Shown: positions 19,114 through 28,864 of the stretch, one piece after another
How positions within the stretch are numbered: position 1 is the first letter of the stretch
Layout: every line of letters begins with the position of its first letter
IMG/VR virus record: IMGVR_UViG_3300003631_000007
Coordinates: 1 to 39,557 of that record
Strand: one strand, 5' to 3'
DNA length: 39,557 nucleotides
DNA from: a virus
Notes under the pieces: model-generated
Told to the model about the DNA's origin: nothing
Databases searched by the model: none
The model's input: only the letters and a program-made list of their open reading frames with translations
Made by a program: the position numbers and the translations under genes

Positions 19114-20493
19114 ATGAGTCAGACACAAGCGCCCGAATCAACAGAGGATCTAAAAAGCCTCTCCCGTCCCGAGCGGTTCAAGTGGGTCTTTGATTTTGAG
19201 TTATTTGACTATCAGCGTGAACTTGTTGAGTATGGCGCTAACAACGATATTGCGAAAGCCGCGGTGAAACCCGGTCGGCAGGTTGGGAAAACGCTTACAG
19301 GTGGCGCTATTGCCGCTGAAAGGGCCATCTCCGGCCATGACGTAATGATTCTCGGGCCGTTTGAAGATACCGTAAAGGAAATGATGGAAGCGGCCCGCAA
19401 CCATCTTGAGACGGCAGAGCAAACGCTTCAAGAGGCGGGCTTAGGGTTAGGAACGACGCAACGAAACAAGACGGATTGGCAATGGCACCACTCTGGAAGG
19501 CTTCGGGCGCGCACGGTTGGCACGGATGGCACGCAGATCCGTGGCAAGAATCCCGATATTGTCCTGATTGATGAAGCCGCCTATATCAAGGACGGCATTT
19601 TTCAAGAGGTAGTTGAGCCGTTTTTCAGTACGCACGACTCCTATGAGTATTATCTATTCTCGACCCCAGCGGGCAAGTCGGGATACTTCTATGAGAAAGT
19701 CACGCAAGACGAGAGTTTCTATTCCCCGCATTGGCCAAGTCGGATTTCCCCGTTGATTGATCCGGACTTCTTAGCCGAGAAACGGGAGGAACTTGATAGC
19801 CTAACATACGCTCAAGAGTACCAAGGGGAGTTTGTTGAAACTGAAGATTCCTACCTGCCGCATAGTATTGTTGACCCGTGTGTTAACCCGGACGCGGGCT
19901 TTTCACGCACGGAACCGCGTTGGTTAGGTGTTGACCCTGCCGAGCGCGGGAAAGATGAGATGGTGATTTACGACATTGGGGCGTCGGGATACACGCACAA
20001 CATTTGGAGTAAAGAGACTGTAACCGGCCCTGATTTTGTTGGCCTACTCACGGAGCTACACACGGAGCAGACGCTTCCCACGCCCGATGTAGGCCACGGC
20101 GACCCACCAAAGAACGGCTATGAGCAAATCATAGTTGAGTCAAATATGGCGGGCCTTGCGACGGACATTCTTGAGGCTGGCATTGGGAACGTGGTTACTC
20201 CCGTTAAGAGTACGACCAAATCCAAGGGGCCGATGTATAAGCGCCTCAAGAGGGACTTAGAGGCGGGCGAGATTACGCTTCCAAATTATCGGAAGTTGAT
20301 CAACCAGATAACCAGCCTCCAATATAGTTACACGGCAAATCAGAACCTCAAGCTTTCACACCCACCGAACGGGCATGACGACTATCCCGACGCGCTCATG
20401 TTGGCGAACGCGGGCCGGACGGGTGTGGCGGAAAACTACCGGACGGATATAGAAGGCAGCACAACCGGGCAGAACGTACCCCTAAGCTGGTAA
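19114..20493 (+). CDS. terL: Terminase large subunit (TerL)
   Basis: A 459-aa two-domain terminase. ATPase: Walker A PGRQVGKT (53-60), Walker B IVLIDE (149-154), and the coupling STPAG (184-188). Nuclease: D274 in LGVDPAERGKDEM, E342 in IIVESN, and D422 and D426 in the HDDYPDALM motif of RNase H-like terminases. ATG 19114 is used; an in-frame GTG at 19066 would add 16 residues and has a TACATAG box at suitable distance. It translocates DNA into the prohead and cuts it; this domain set is seen in headful packagers. Confidence 0.95.
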   Translation: MSQTQAPESTEDLKSLSRPERFKWVFDFELFDYQRELVEYGANNDIAKAAVKPGRQVGKTLTGGAIAAERAISGHDVMILGPFEDTVKEMMEAARNHLETAEQTLQEAGLGLGTTQRNKTDWQWHHSGRLRARTVGTDGTQIRGKNPDIVLIDEAAYIKDGIFQEVVEPFFSTHDSYEYYLFSTPAGKSGYFYEKVTQDESFYSPHWPSRISPLIDPDFLAEKREELDSLTYAQEYQGEFVETEDSYLPHSIVDPCVNPDAGFSRTEPRWLGVDPAERGKDEMVIYDIGASGYTHNIWSKETVTGPDFVGLLTELHTEQTLPTPDVGHGDPPKNGYEQIIVESNMAGLATDILEAGIGNVVTPVKSTTKSKGPMYKRLKRDLEAGEITLPNYRKLINQITSLQYSYTANQNLKLSHPPNGHDDYPDALMLANAGRTGVAENYRTDIEGSTTGQNVPLSW

Positions 20494-20497
20494 TCAT

Positions 20498-21727
20498 ATG
20501 ACAAACCCAACCGAAGAGTGGTCGGACGCATTTAGCGAGCAAGTAAGCAAAGGCACCCGCAACTTACTCGACTTACCCGCGTTTTACGACTTTAGTGAGG
20601 AACGATACCGCTTTATTGAAAACGGGAGTCGGATTCGAGATCCGCACGCCGATAGCACCCGGTTCACAGACCAAGACCAACAGTTCCTTATTGAGCCAAA
20701 CGCGGGCGATACGCTTGAGTTCAAGACGGCCGAAGCCCCGCGCTATATTGTTGGCAATGACGCGGACGTAAGTTGGAGCTTTCAGTTTCTCAGCGCGCTC
20801 CAAGACGCAAGCGACGTTTTCACCCTGTTTGTAGAAGACGCTTTTGAGATTGAATATGACGGCGCTGGAAATACCACCTTCCGAAGCCTTGAAAGCGGGG
20901 CTGAAAAGGTAAGCGAGCCTGTTGAAACACCAAATGGCTTAGAAAGTCCTTCGCGCCCCGAGATAGAATTTAATTGGTATGCTGTTGGCCGCGCAGAGGT
21001 TTCGATTGATTACACGCGACAGAGCCAACAGCGAACAACGAAACCCACCACAATCACCGTTGATGACGATTGGTTAAGTGACGATCCGACGGGGAGGGTC
21101 GGCTTCCGGCTTGATGTTTCTAACTCGGGCATTAGCCTTGAAGCGGGGAGCATCGGGTATATTGTCAAAACCGATACGATCCCGACCACCCGGCCAAAGC
21201 CGCACGTATTCAGTTCCACCGAATTGAATCAAATCGCGGCGTCAGGATATACGGTCTTGGGGGCACTACGGATTGACCCTGACCGCGATAACGTCTTTAC
21301 AAACGTTACCTCTGTTGATATAACTGCCGAGCAATCCGTTGACGTTGAAGTATTCTTGAAGGCCGTCCCAGAAGGAGAGACGGACGCCGATTTCTTAGAC
21401 CCGGATAACGACGGGACCGATGAAGGCCCGGCCTACCCGCGGAGTACAAGCCCACAAAACAGCATTATACAATGGACGCCGAACGTTTCGACGTTCCCAA
21501 CGCGCACCTATGCGGTTGATGGGACCACAATCCCAAACGGCCGAAACGTCGGCGCGGCAGCCGAGTCGTCAGCGGGTGTCGGTTCGGGTGTCACCAAAGC
21601 CGGGCGGTCGTTCCGCCGCAAGCGCCCGGTGTATAAAGACGACGTTGTGCTAATGATAGGCCACACACCCGATTCAAGCACCGCGGCAGACGTTGATGCG
21701 TTCGTTGAAACAGACCAAGAGTGGTAA
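20498..21727 (+). CDS. Virion structural protein (409 aa), unassigned
   Basis: Lies between terL and portal. Acidic and strand-rich, with an Asp-rich segment (DPDNDGTDEGP, about residues 302-312) and a basic patch (AGRSFRRKRPVYKDD) near the C-terminus. Helix content is low, suggesting beta domains such as a capsid-surface, turret or spike protein. I do not recognise the family. The 3-4 nt gaps to both neighbours place it in the head operon. Confidence 0.7.
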   Translation: MTNPTEEWSDAFSEQVSKGTRNLLDLPAFYDFSEERYRFIENGSRIRDPHADSTRFTDQDQQFLIEPNAGDTLEFKTAEAPRYIVGNDADVSWSFQFLSALQDASDVFTLFVEDAFEIEYDGAGNTTFRSLESGAEKVSEPVETPNGLESPSRPEIEFNWYAVGRAEVSIDYTRQSQQRTTKPTTITVDDDWLSDDPTGRVGFRLDVSNSGISLEAGSIGYIVKTDTIPTTRPKPHVFSSTELNQIAASGYTVLGALRIDPDRDNVFTNVTSVDITAEQSVDVEVFLKAVPEGETDADFLDPDNDGTDEGPAYPRSTSPQNSIIQWTPNVSTFPTRTYAVDGTTIPNGRNVGAAAESSAGVGSGVTKAGRSFRRKRPVYKDDVVLMIGHTPDSSTAADVDAFVETDQEW

Positions 21728-21730
21728 CTA

Positions 21731-24091
21731 ATGAGTAGTGAGAGTTTCACCTTCAACGGCAAGGAATACGACCCCGAAGTAGCGAATGCCGCAACCAGTA
21801 TCCTTCGGGAGCGTATGAGTGAGAACGCGAGGGGGATTAACCCAACCGCGAGCGGCGGGATTGGCGGTGCGGATGTTAGCTCTGACGCGACGATCACACG
21901 GTGGTTAGGCCAACAGTATAACGGCGACCGCGACGTTCACAAGGTCTTAGGCTACCCTGATTTAGACGACGAAACCGCGCTTGAGCGATACCGGGCGCGA
22001 TATGAGTATCAGGACGTAGCCAACCGGATTATTGACGTATTCCCCGAGGACACGTTCAAAGACCCGCCAAAGATCGTTGATGGGGGCGAGACTGATACTG
22101 AATTTGAGCGGGTTGCGAATACGTTCCTCCATTCCGAGGCGAATGCCTATTGTCGGCGCTTAGACCGCGCGCAACGGCTTGGAGAATACGGGGTAATGGT
22201 TGTGGGGGTTGCGGACGGGCAACCGCTTGAGGAACCCGTAAACGAATCTGCCGTCAATTCTGTTGACGACATTACCCACTTCAACATCTTCACGCAAGAG
22301 AACGTTGAAGAATGGGAGCTTGGGAAGGACACTAACGGCGAACATTCCGACCCGAGTAGTGAGCGATACAACAAACCCGTTACCTATCGCATTGACTTCG
22401 GGGATGTTGACGCTGATAATCAGGATGACGACTTCAAAGAAGTCCATTGGACAAGAGTCATCCACGCGGCAGAGGGCGCGCTTGAGACAGACTTGAAAGG
22501 AGAACCCGCGTTGAAGCCGATTATGTATCGGCTGATTGACCGCGAGAAAGTCGTCGGCGCGTCGGCTGAAATGTTTTGGAGCGGGGCCGACGAAAAGATA
22601 ATCGCCAACGTCAAAGAGGACTTTGCGCTGAAACAGTATGACGACACGGGCGAGCGTGAAAACTTCAAAGAGGATCTTCATGCCCTACTTCACGATATGC
22701 AGAAGTACATGGTTAGTACGGGCATGGACTATGAGGTAATCGGCGGGCAAGAGGTTGACCCGTCTGGGGTTGTTGACACCATTGATACGGCGATTGCGAC
22801 GGCTATCGGGATGCCGAAAAACAAACTCCGGGGGAACGAAACCGGAGAACGGGCAACCACCGAAGACCGAAACAATTGGTTTGATACAATCTCGACGCGG
22901 CAGACGAACTTTGCCGCGCCCCAGATTGTCCGCCCGTTGATTGATAGGCTGGTTGGGTTTGGTGTTCTCCCCGAGCCAAGCGAAGGTGATTATTCAGTTG
23001 ATTGGCCAAGCCTGTTTGAACAAGACGACAAAGAGGTAGCAGACACCCGGAGCGCCCGGAGTAGCGCGCTTCAAGCCTCTGGGTTGGCCATGACGCTAAG
23101 TAGTGAACAAAAGTTAGCCTATCTTGAAGAGGGGCCGGAAGGCGTGGATATGAGCGACACGCAAGAGGTGCCTGTTGACCCGGCAGGGGAAACGCCCGGC
23201 GAAAATGAAGCCTTCCATGACTTGTTTGAAAATGTGAGTCTCACGCCGCCGCAAGAGGTACAATCCCACGCGCAAGACGTACTGGATTGGCGAGAGGATC
23301 CGGACAAGAACGTTTCGGGCATGACGGATACGGGCTGGAATCGCGCGGAACAGTTGGCGAGTGGTGAAGCCCTCTCTCCGGGCGACGTTCAAGAAATCCA
23401 TGCGTGGTTTGCCCGCCACGGACCCGATGAGTATGAGTTGAACACCGAAGGCATGGACCCGTGGAAGGATAACGGGAGAGTTGCGATCAAAGGTTGGGGC
23501 GGCCCGCCTATGCGTGAGTGGATCGCAGGGAAGCGGGCGGCGCTTACCGAAGCGGGCGAGCTTGAACCAGTAACCAACGCCCGACGCTACGGAGAGGGTG
23601 ATACCGTGGACACACCGGACGGCGTTGGTGTGGTCATGGACGTACTCACCGAGACGGTTGAATCCGAGGATGACGTAATTGAAGCCTCGGAGGATAGTCC
23701 GACGTATCTGGTACTCACCGAATCCGAAAGCGACGGGTTGGGTAGGTTCAAGGCGTCGGAGCTTAACAGCACCGAGATTGAAACCGAACTTGAGAACCCA
23801 ACCGACGAGTTAGCCGCAAACGCAGAGCATAGCCGGTTTGATCAACTGGTTGCGTTGATTACGGGGAATCAAGATGGGTTCTTTGAGTGGCCCGAGAGTT
23901 GGGAAGAGTCGGACACCCCCGCGAGAGTAATCGCACTCAAGGCCTTCGCCGGTATGAATGGCAGCTTTGACGGATGCGTGCGTGAAATGCGTGGGAATAT
24001 CTCCCGGCCCGAGGCGTTTTGCGGCGACTTCATAGATCGGTTGGTTGGCAACCCGTATTGGAGGGGTGATAGCCCGCTCCCCGGAGCGTAA
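21731..24091 (+). CDS. Portal protein with additional C-terminal domains
   Basis: A 786-aa protein. Residues 1 to about 480 match the DUF1073-like portal group (RYRARYEYQDVANRIIDVFP, EDTFKDPPKI, RLGEYGVMVVGV, GNETGERATTEDRNNWFD). The C-terminus adds three segments: about 503-600, a phage module (PPQEVQSHAQDVLDWRED, GWNRAEQLASGEALSPGD, WKDNGRVAIKGWGGPP); about 619-690, a small barrel-like piece (GEGDTVDTPDGVGVVMDVL); and 715-786, ending FCGDFIDRLVGNPYWRGD. It forms the DNA-entry vertex; the extensions are unusually large for a portal. Confidence 0.85.
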   Translation: MSSESFTFNGKEYDPEVANAATSILRERMSENARGINPTASGGIGGADVSSDATITRWLGQQYNGDRDVHKVLGYPDLDDETALERYRARYEYQDVANRIIDVFPEDTFKDPPKIVDGGETDTEFERVANTFLHSEANAYCRRLDRAQRLGEYGVMVVGVADGQPLEEPVNESAVNSVDDITHFNIFTQENVEEWELGKDTNGEHSDPSSERYNKPVTYRIDFGDVDADNQDDDFKEVHWTRVIHAAEGALETDLKGEPALKPIMYRLIDREKVVGASAEMFWSGADEKIIANVKEDFALKQYDDTGERENFKEDLHALLHDMQKYMVSTGMDYEVIGGQEVDPSGVVDTIDTAIATAIGMPKNKLRGNETGERATTEDRNNWFDTISTRQTNFAAPQIVRPLIDRLVGFGVLPEPSEGDYSVDWPSLFEQDDKEVADTRSARSSALQASGLAMTLSSEQKLAYLEEGPEGVDMSDTQEVPVDPAGETPGENEAFHDLFENVSLTPPQEVQSHAQDVLDWREDPDKNVSGMTDTGWNRAEQLASGEALSPGDVQEIHAWFARHGPDEYELNTEGMDPWKDNGRVAIKGWGGPPMREWIAGKRAALTEAGELEPVTNARRYGEGDTVDTPDGVGVVMDVLTETVESEDDVIEASEDSPTYLVLTESESDGLGRFKASELNSTEIETELENPTDELAANAEHSRFDQLVALITGNQDGFFEWPESWEESDTPARVIALKAFAGMNGSFDGCVREMRGNISRPEAFCGDFIDRLVGNPYWRGDSPLPGA

Positions 24092-24201
24092 TGATACACA
24101 TAGCACACGAATACCCGTTTTGCGGGAGCGGGAGCATTGTGTACGGCCCTGAGTTTGTAGAGCCGTGTGAGTATTGCGGAGCGGACACCCTAACGCATTA
24201 A
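24091..24201 (+). CDS. Small zinc-binding protein (36 aa)
   Basis: Starts on the last base of the portal stop and ends on the first base of the next ATG. Contains FCGSG near residue 10 and CEYCGAD at 26-32. Perfect coupling on both sides supports it as a real gene. Confidence 0.6.
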   Translation: MIHIAHEYPFCGSGSIVYGPEFVEPCEYCGADTLTH

Positions 24202-25376
24202 TGGATACCGAAGCCCTTGCCGACAAGCCCGGAGCGCGCACAGTCCTTGCCGAACTACAGGACGGCCCCAAAGACAAAGTTGAGTTAGCAGAGGCGTTAG
24301 ACAAGTCCCCCAGTACGGCAAAGGACAAAATCGGCTTGCTCCGGGACGCGGGCATTGAGGTGAAATATAGCCGCGCCGAGAAATGCTATCACCTTGAAGA
24401 GAGTGTTACCCGAGGCGCGAGCGAGATCGCAACCGATGAAGTGGTCCCTGAACTCAAGGATGGGGTTGCGCTTTCAGACTTAGCGGAGCAGCTTTCAACG
24501 ACCGCCGGAGAACTCACGGACGTTTTCGACCGGCTTGAACAAAACGGCTACAATCTCGACACGAAAGAGAACGGGAGTGAAACCTACTATTTCCTCCCGG
24601 CAGAGGTAGACCGACGTTTTGCGATTGATGACGGCGACGGACATTACACGTTTGCCCTGATTTCAGACACGCACTTAGGATCGAAGGCGGAACACCTTGA
24701 AGAGCTAAATGAGTTCTATGATAGGTGCGTTGAGCGCGGCATAGACCGCGTGTTCCATTGTGGGGACATTTCTGACGGGTGGAAGGTACACCCCGGACAC
24801 CTGAACGAAATCAAGGATGAAGCCGCTGGTTGGGGCCGACTCAAAGAATACGTCATCGAGAACTATCCCCAACGCGACGGGATAACGACGTACTTCATTG
24901 AAGGCAACCACGACAACAAGTTTTACAACCGAAACAATATCCGGTTCGGTCGGTTGCTTGGGGATAGGCGCGAGGATCTTCAATACTGTGGGAACGCTCA
25001 GGCAACCTTTGTTCTCGACAGGGAGCATGATATTGACCTTGAGCTAATCCACCCGAGCGGCGGCAAGCCCTACACGACAGGGTATAGACTTCAAACCCTA
25101 TACCGAGAACGGAACGTAAACGAACGGCCGACTATCGCAGGCGTGGGGCACCTCCACGGCAGTATGTACGCCGAAACCGAGGGTGTGAAGGGGATGTATG
25201 CCGGTGCGTGGAAGGGAACCACAACCTACGGGAAGCGAAAGGGCCATGAAGCCAAGATCGGCGGGTGGATTATTGACATGGATATTAAAGACGGCGTTGT
25301 GACGAACTTTGTTCCCCAATGGCAGGGCTTTGAAGAGCGGGAGAGTGGCAACCGCTATGAACTTGAAGAGTTATGA
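24201..25376 (+). CDS. HTH-metallophosphoesterase fusion protein
   Basis: A 391-aa protein. Two N-terminal winged-helix-like units (about 10-70 and 77-135) precede a calcineurin-like phosphoesterase: D156-x-H158 in SDTHLG, GD at 188-189, GNHD at 235-238, H284 in LIHPSGG and GHLHG at 316-320. All metal ligands are present, so it should hydrolyse a phosphoester, possibly in DNA, RNA or a small nucleotide. It sits between portal and Mu F-like genes, where a packaging or DNA-end role is possible. The substrate is unknown. Confidence 0.85.
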   Translation: MDTEALADKPGARTVLAELQDGPKDKVELAEALDKSPSTAKDKIGLLRDAGIEVKYSRAEKCYHLEESVTRGASEIATDEVVPELKDGVALSDLAEQLSTTAGELTDVFDRLEQNGYNLDTKENGSETYYFLPAEVDRRFAIDDGDGHYTFALISDTHLGSKAEHLEELNEFYDRCVERGIDRVFHCGDISDGWKVHPGHLNEIKDEAAGWGRLKEYVIENYPQRDGITTYFIEGNHDNKFYNRNNIRFGRLLGDRREDLQYCGNAQATFVLDREHDIDLELIHPSGGKPYTTGYRLQTLYRERNVNERPTIAGVGHLHGSMYAETEGVKGMYAGAWKGTTTYGKRKGHEAKIGGWIIDMDIKDGVVTNFVPQWQGFEERESGNRYELEEL

Positions 25377-26317
25377 GTCATTCAGGCGCGTGCTACGCCG
25401 AGAATCTAAGCCTTAGAAACGATCCGACAAAGACCTTAGAGGTACGTCAAAACTTTCTCCAAGACATTCGGGGGCGATTTAGACGGTTAAGTGGTGTTAT
25501 CCGCAGAGCTATCGGCCCTGAAAATGACGTACTCAAGTTAAGCCAAAATATTGACGCCCCCGAAGCGTTTGACTTCCCAACCGACAGGGAAAAGATCCAA
25601 GCGTTTCAGGAATGGCTCAAAGAGACAATTGAAAATGAGGTGTTGGAACCAGCAAGCTTCACGGAACTCCGAGAGGGCAACCATTGGACAAACGACTATA
25701 TCCGAAGCGCCTACCTCATCGGTCGGAACGTGGCGATTGGGCGGTTGAAACAAGAGGGCGTATCTGTCGAGAACTTACCTAACAGCGAATTACTCCAAAC
25801 GCGAACGTCAATCAAGACACTCCGGGATCTATACAGTCGGACGTATGAGAACCTGCGTGATATTACGCAGGATATGGCGGGTGTAATCCGACAAGAACTA
25901 ACCGAAGGGTTTGCTCAAGGCGAGAACCCGACAAAAATGGCTCGCCGGATAACGAAGGAAGTCAAAGATATACAGCGGACCCGCGCGGAAACCTTAGCGA
26001 GAACGGAAACCATCAACGCTGCGACCCAAGCCACATTAGACGAATACGAGCGCGCGGGGGTTGACGGCGTGTCTCACGGTGAATGGAACGCAACGCAAGC
26101 CGGAGCGTGTCCGTTCTGTCGAAGACTTAGTGGTGAACAGTTCACAGTATCAGAGTTCCGCGCAAATCACGCCGTTCGTTTCCGCGGCCAAACATACCGT
26201 TTAGCCCCGCCAGCACACCCGAACGGCCGATGTGCTATCATGCCGACAATTGGGTTAGACCCGGATTCATTAGATCCGCTTAGTGAGCGCGTTCCGGGAG
26301 AGTTGTTGAGTGACTAA
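25373..26317 (+). CDS. Minor head protein, phage Mu F/SPP1 gp7-like
   Basis: A 314-aa protein. The C-terminal part is the Mu F domain: RAETLARTETINAATQA (205-221), GEWNAT (236-241), then CPFC (246-249) and HPNGRC (282-287), a Cys/His set probably binding metal. These proteins bind the portal and participate in head morphogenesis or DNA injection. It follows the portal region, the usual gene order. The N-terminal 150 residues are helical. Confidence 0.85.
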   Translation: MSHSGACYAENLSLRNDPTKTLEVRQNFLQDIRGRFRRLSGVIRRAIGPENDVLKLSQNIDAPEAFDFPTDREKIQAFQEWLKETIENEVLEPASFTELREGNHWTNDYIRSAYLIGRNVAIGRLKQEGVSVENLPNSELLQTRTSIKTLRDLYSRTYENLRDITQDMAGVIRQELTEGFAQGENPTKMARRITKEVKDIQRTRAETLARTETINAATQATLDEYERAGVDGVSHGEWNATQAGACPFCRRLSGEQFTVSEFRANHAVRFRGQTYRLAPPAHPNGRCAIMPTIGLDPDSLDPLSERVPGELLSD

Positions 26318-26365
26318 TCTACTGCCGATGACCGTCGCAAGACGCGAGGACCATGCTTACAATCA

Positions 26366-28333
26366 ATGTTCAATCAGGTAATCAACACCGATTCCGTCAG
26401 AACGGAAACCCTCGACGGAACGGACTATGCGGTCGCACCGATTACCTTGCTCAAGCCGATGAATCTAAACGTCCCATCTAACTGGGGCGTCAATGAGGCA
26501 TACTTACCCGCCGAGCAAGCGAAAGAATCCATCCCGAGTTGGAACGGAACGCCACTCACGCTAAACCACCCGAGCGCGTCAAACGGTGCGGGAACGACCG
26601 CAAATTCCCCCGAGATCCATGAGAAAAGCGTCTTAGGACGTGTCTTTAACGCCGAATGGAATGATGGGGCTGTTGACGCCGAAGCGTGGTTCAATAAGGA
26701 CAAAATCCGCGATATGGGCGGGACCGCGGAGCAAGCCCTTGAGAACGTGCTTAACGGAAAGGGCGTTGAAGTCTCGACAGGCTACCGGGCAAGCAAGCTT
26801 CCGAGCGGGGAGTACGATGGAAAGACCCGGAACGCCGTTCAGGGCAACTTGAAGCCGGACCATGTAGCCGTCCTACCCAGCTCTAAGGGGAAGTGTTCAA
26901 TTGAAGCCGGGTGTGGCGTCGGGCAACCAGTTGCGAATAGCCTGATTGTCACAAACGCCGAACACACCTACTCAGAGGGGGATGTTGTTGAGTGGGAGAG
27001 TTCGGGCGGGATGGCCATGGGGGTAGTGCGTGATACTATCTCCGAAGGCCAATATGATAGTGAGATTGACGGCGATCAAACTATCACCGCGCCGGCAGCC
27101 CTCATTGAAATCGTTGATGAGACGGATGAGGGGCTTGAACCCACCGGCACAATGGTTGGGCACAAAACCGATACCGATACCCTAAGCATGGTTCAAGACC
27201 CGCCGGAGGTTGTCGAGAACCAAGAAGTCCCGGATGAATACCGCTTTGATAACCCCGGCGAAGCCATGAGTAAGGCCCAAGAAATGGGGCTTTCTGCGAT
27301 TCACACGCATGGCGACGGTGAAGATACCGTGTTCATGCCGGGGGAGTCGCATGAGGCGCTGGTTGATGAACTCGACATGAGTGAGAACCAGCTGTCTGAA
27401 GCGCGAACCCCTACCTTTGACGGCACGGAAACCACCTCTTGGGCCGATGTAAGTAAAGACCTTGAGAGTTGGGCGACTGCGCTGGACGTTGACGCCGAAT
27501 CCGCGGCCGATATGTCGAGTGAGCAAAAACAGGCGGTTGCTAACCACACGCTGTTAGGCGACCCGGACGCGGATACGTGGCAAGAACTATCCTATTTCCC
27601 GGTCGTTAACCCCAACACGTCTAACCTCAACAGAGGCGCGCTTATGGCCGTGCTAAGCGGCCGGGGCGCACAAGCGGACATACCTTCTGATACACTCGAA
27701 AGCGCCCGCAGCGTGGCGCAGACGCTTCTTGAGGATGAGTTTGATGAGGATATGTCTGAAAACTCCACCCTCAAGAGCGTGTATAATGCGCTCAAGAGTG
27801 TGTTTGAACAGTCATCCGACGAGTCGGCGGAATCCGACGCGGGTAGCGCGGAACCCACGGACCCAACTCCGCGAGACAACACCATGAACGAACTTGAAAA
27901 CGAAACCATGATTCAGGAACTCGCGGACAATACGGACTTTGACCGCGAGAATCTTGAGGCATGGGACGGCACGGATTGCCTTGCGAACCTTTACGAAAAT
28001 CATATGAGCGACGACCCTACCGAGAACGACGACGGGCAGATTGTCTTTGACAGTCAGGAAGAGTTTGAGGCGGCTGTTGAAGATGTTGTGTCCAACCGAC
28101 AGGAGCAGAGTGAAAAGGAACGGCTTGCGTCCGAAATCGCGGCTAATTCCACCGAATACGAGGATTCGGAGGGTGTACTTGAGGACTTCCCGACGAAGGC
28201 GGCCCTCAACACCAAGAAAAAGGACGTGATTGGCGCGGAGCCGGACTTTAGTGCGGGTGTTGGCGCGAGCGCCCAGCCCGCGACGAATACCGAGGATGCG
28301 GACGATCTCAAGATGTTCGCAGGTGATGAATAA
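26366..28333 (+). CDS. Prohead protease-scaffold fusion (DUF2213-like)
   Basis: A 655-aa protein. Residues 1 to about 195 match DUF2213 prohead proteases (PSWNGTPLTLNHPS, then LKPDHVAVLPSSKGKCS). About 200-265 is a small barrel (GDVVEWESSGGMAMGVV), about 345-460 a conserved haloviral module (ARTPTFDGTETTSWADV, then FPVVNPNTSNLNRGALMAV). The rest is a Glu/Asp-rich scaffold-like tail. An internal in-frame ATG at 27884 (M507), after an ACACC context, could give a separate 149-aa scaffold, a known phage arrangement. It directs capsid assembly and maturation ahead of the decoration and capsid genes. Confidence 0.8.
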   Translation: MFNQVINTDSVRTETLDGTDYAVAPITLLKPMNLNVPSNWGVNEAYLPAEQAKESIPSWNGTPLTLNHPSASNGAGTTANSPEIHEKSVLGRVFNAEWNDGAVDAEAWFNKDKIRDMGGTAEQALENVLNGKGVEVSTGYRASKLPSGEYDGKTRNAVQGNLKPDHVAVLPSSKGKCSIEAGCGVGQPVANSLIVTNAEHTYSEGDVVEWESSGGMAMGVVRDTISEGQYDSEIDGDQTITAPAALIEIVDETDEGLEPTGTMVGHKTDTDTLSMVQDPPEVVENQEVPDEYRFDNPGEAMSKAQEMGLSAIHTHGDGEDTVFMPGESHEALVDELDMSENQLSEARTPTFDGTETTSWADVSKDLESWATALDVDAESAADMSSEQKQAVANHTLLGDPDADTWQELSYFPVVNPNTSNLNRGALMAVLSGRGAQADIPSDTLESARSVAQTLLEDEFDEDMSENSTLKSVYNALKSVFEQSSDESAESDAGSAEPTDPTPRDNTMNELENETMIQELADNTDFDRENLEAWDGTDCLANLYENHMSDDPTENDDGQIVFDSQEEFEAAVEDVVSNRQEQSEKERLASEIAANSTEYEDSEGVLEDFPTKAALNTKKKDVIGAEPDFSAGVGASAQPATNTEDADDLKMFAGDE

Positions 28334-28863
28334 TGGTGTCTGATAGCCCGAATACGATTCTCCTTGAGGGAGACGACGACAGTTATCAGCGGAGTAACGC
28401 GGAAGCGGACGGGACTGTTACCCCCGGCCAGCTTGTTGAAGTAACCGGCGTTGACACGTCCGCGGCGAACGACGTGGATCTTGTTCAGCGGTATTCTACC
28501 TCTGCCGAGAAAGCGTCGGTTCGGGTCGCACTTGAGCTTGCCAAGGTTGGCAAGACCATTGATGAGGACTATGCGGACGGCGATTACTTTGAGTACCGCG
28601 TGTTTGAACCCGGCGACGAGTTCTATGGCCTCGTCTTTGACGGGTCGAACGCCGCCGGGACGGGCGCGGACCTAAGCGCCAACGCGGACATTAGCCGGGG
28701 CGACCGGCTGGTTGTCTATGCGGGCGCTGGTGAGAACGGCAACCTTCGGAATCTCGATACCGGAAACGGAGATGCTGAAGGCGCGGCGCTTGTTGAGGCG
28801 CTTGAGAGTGTTGACAATTCGGCTGGGAGTACCCCGGCGCGGATTCGTGTGAAGGTGATTTAA
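28333..28863 (+). CDS. Capsid decoration-like protein
   Basis: A 176-aa acidic, beta-rich, cysteine-free protein directly before the major capsid gene, the usual place for a head decoration or stabilising protein. Segments PGQLVEVTGVD and RGDRLVVYAGAGENG suggest a small barrel. No TTA codon is seen in it, as in the capsid gene, in keeping with high expression. Assignment is mostly from position and composition. Confidence 0.65.
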   Translation: MVSDSPNTILLEGDDDSYQRSNAEADGTVTPGQLVEVTGVDTSAANDVDLVQRYSTSAEKASVRVALELAKVGKTIDEDYADGDYFEYRVFEPGDEFYGLVFDGSNAAGTGADLSANADISRGDRLVVYAGAGENGNLRNLDTGNGDAEGAALVEALESVDNSAGSTPARIRVKVI

Positions 28864-28864
28864 A

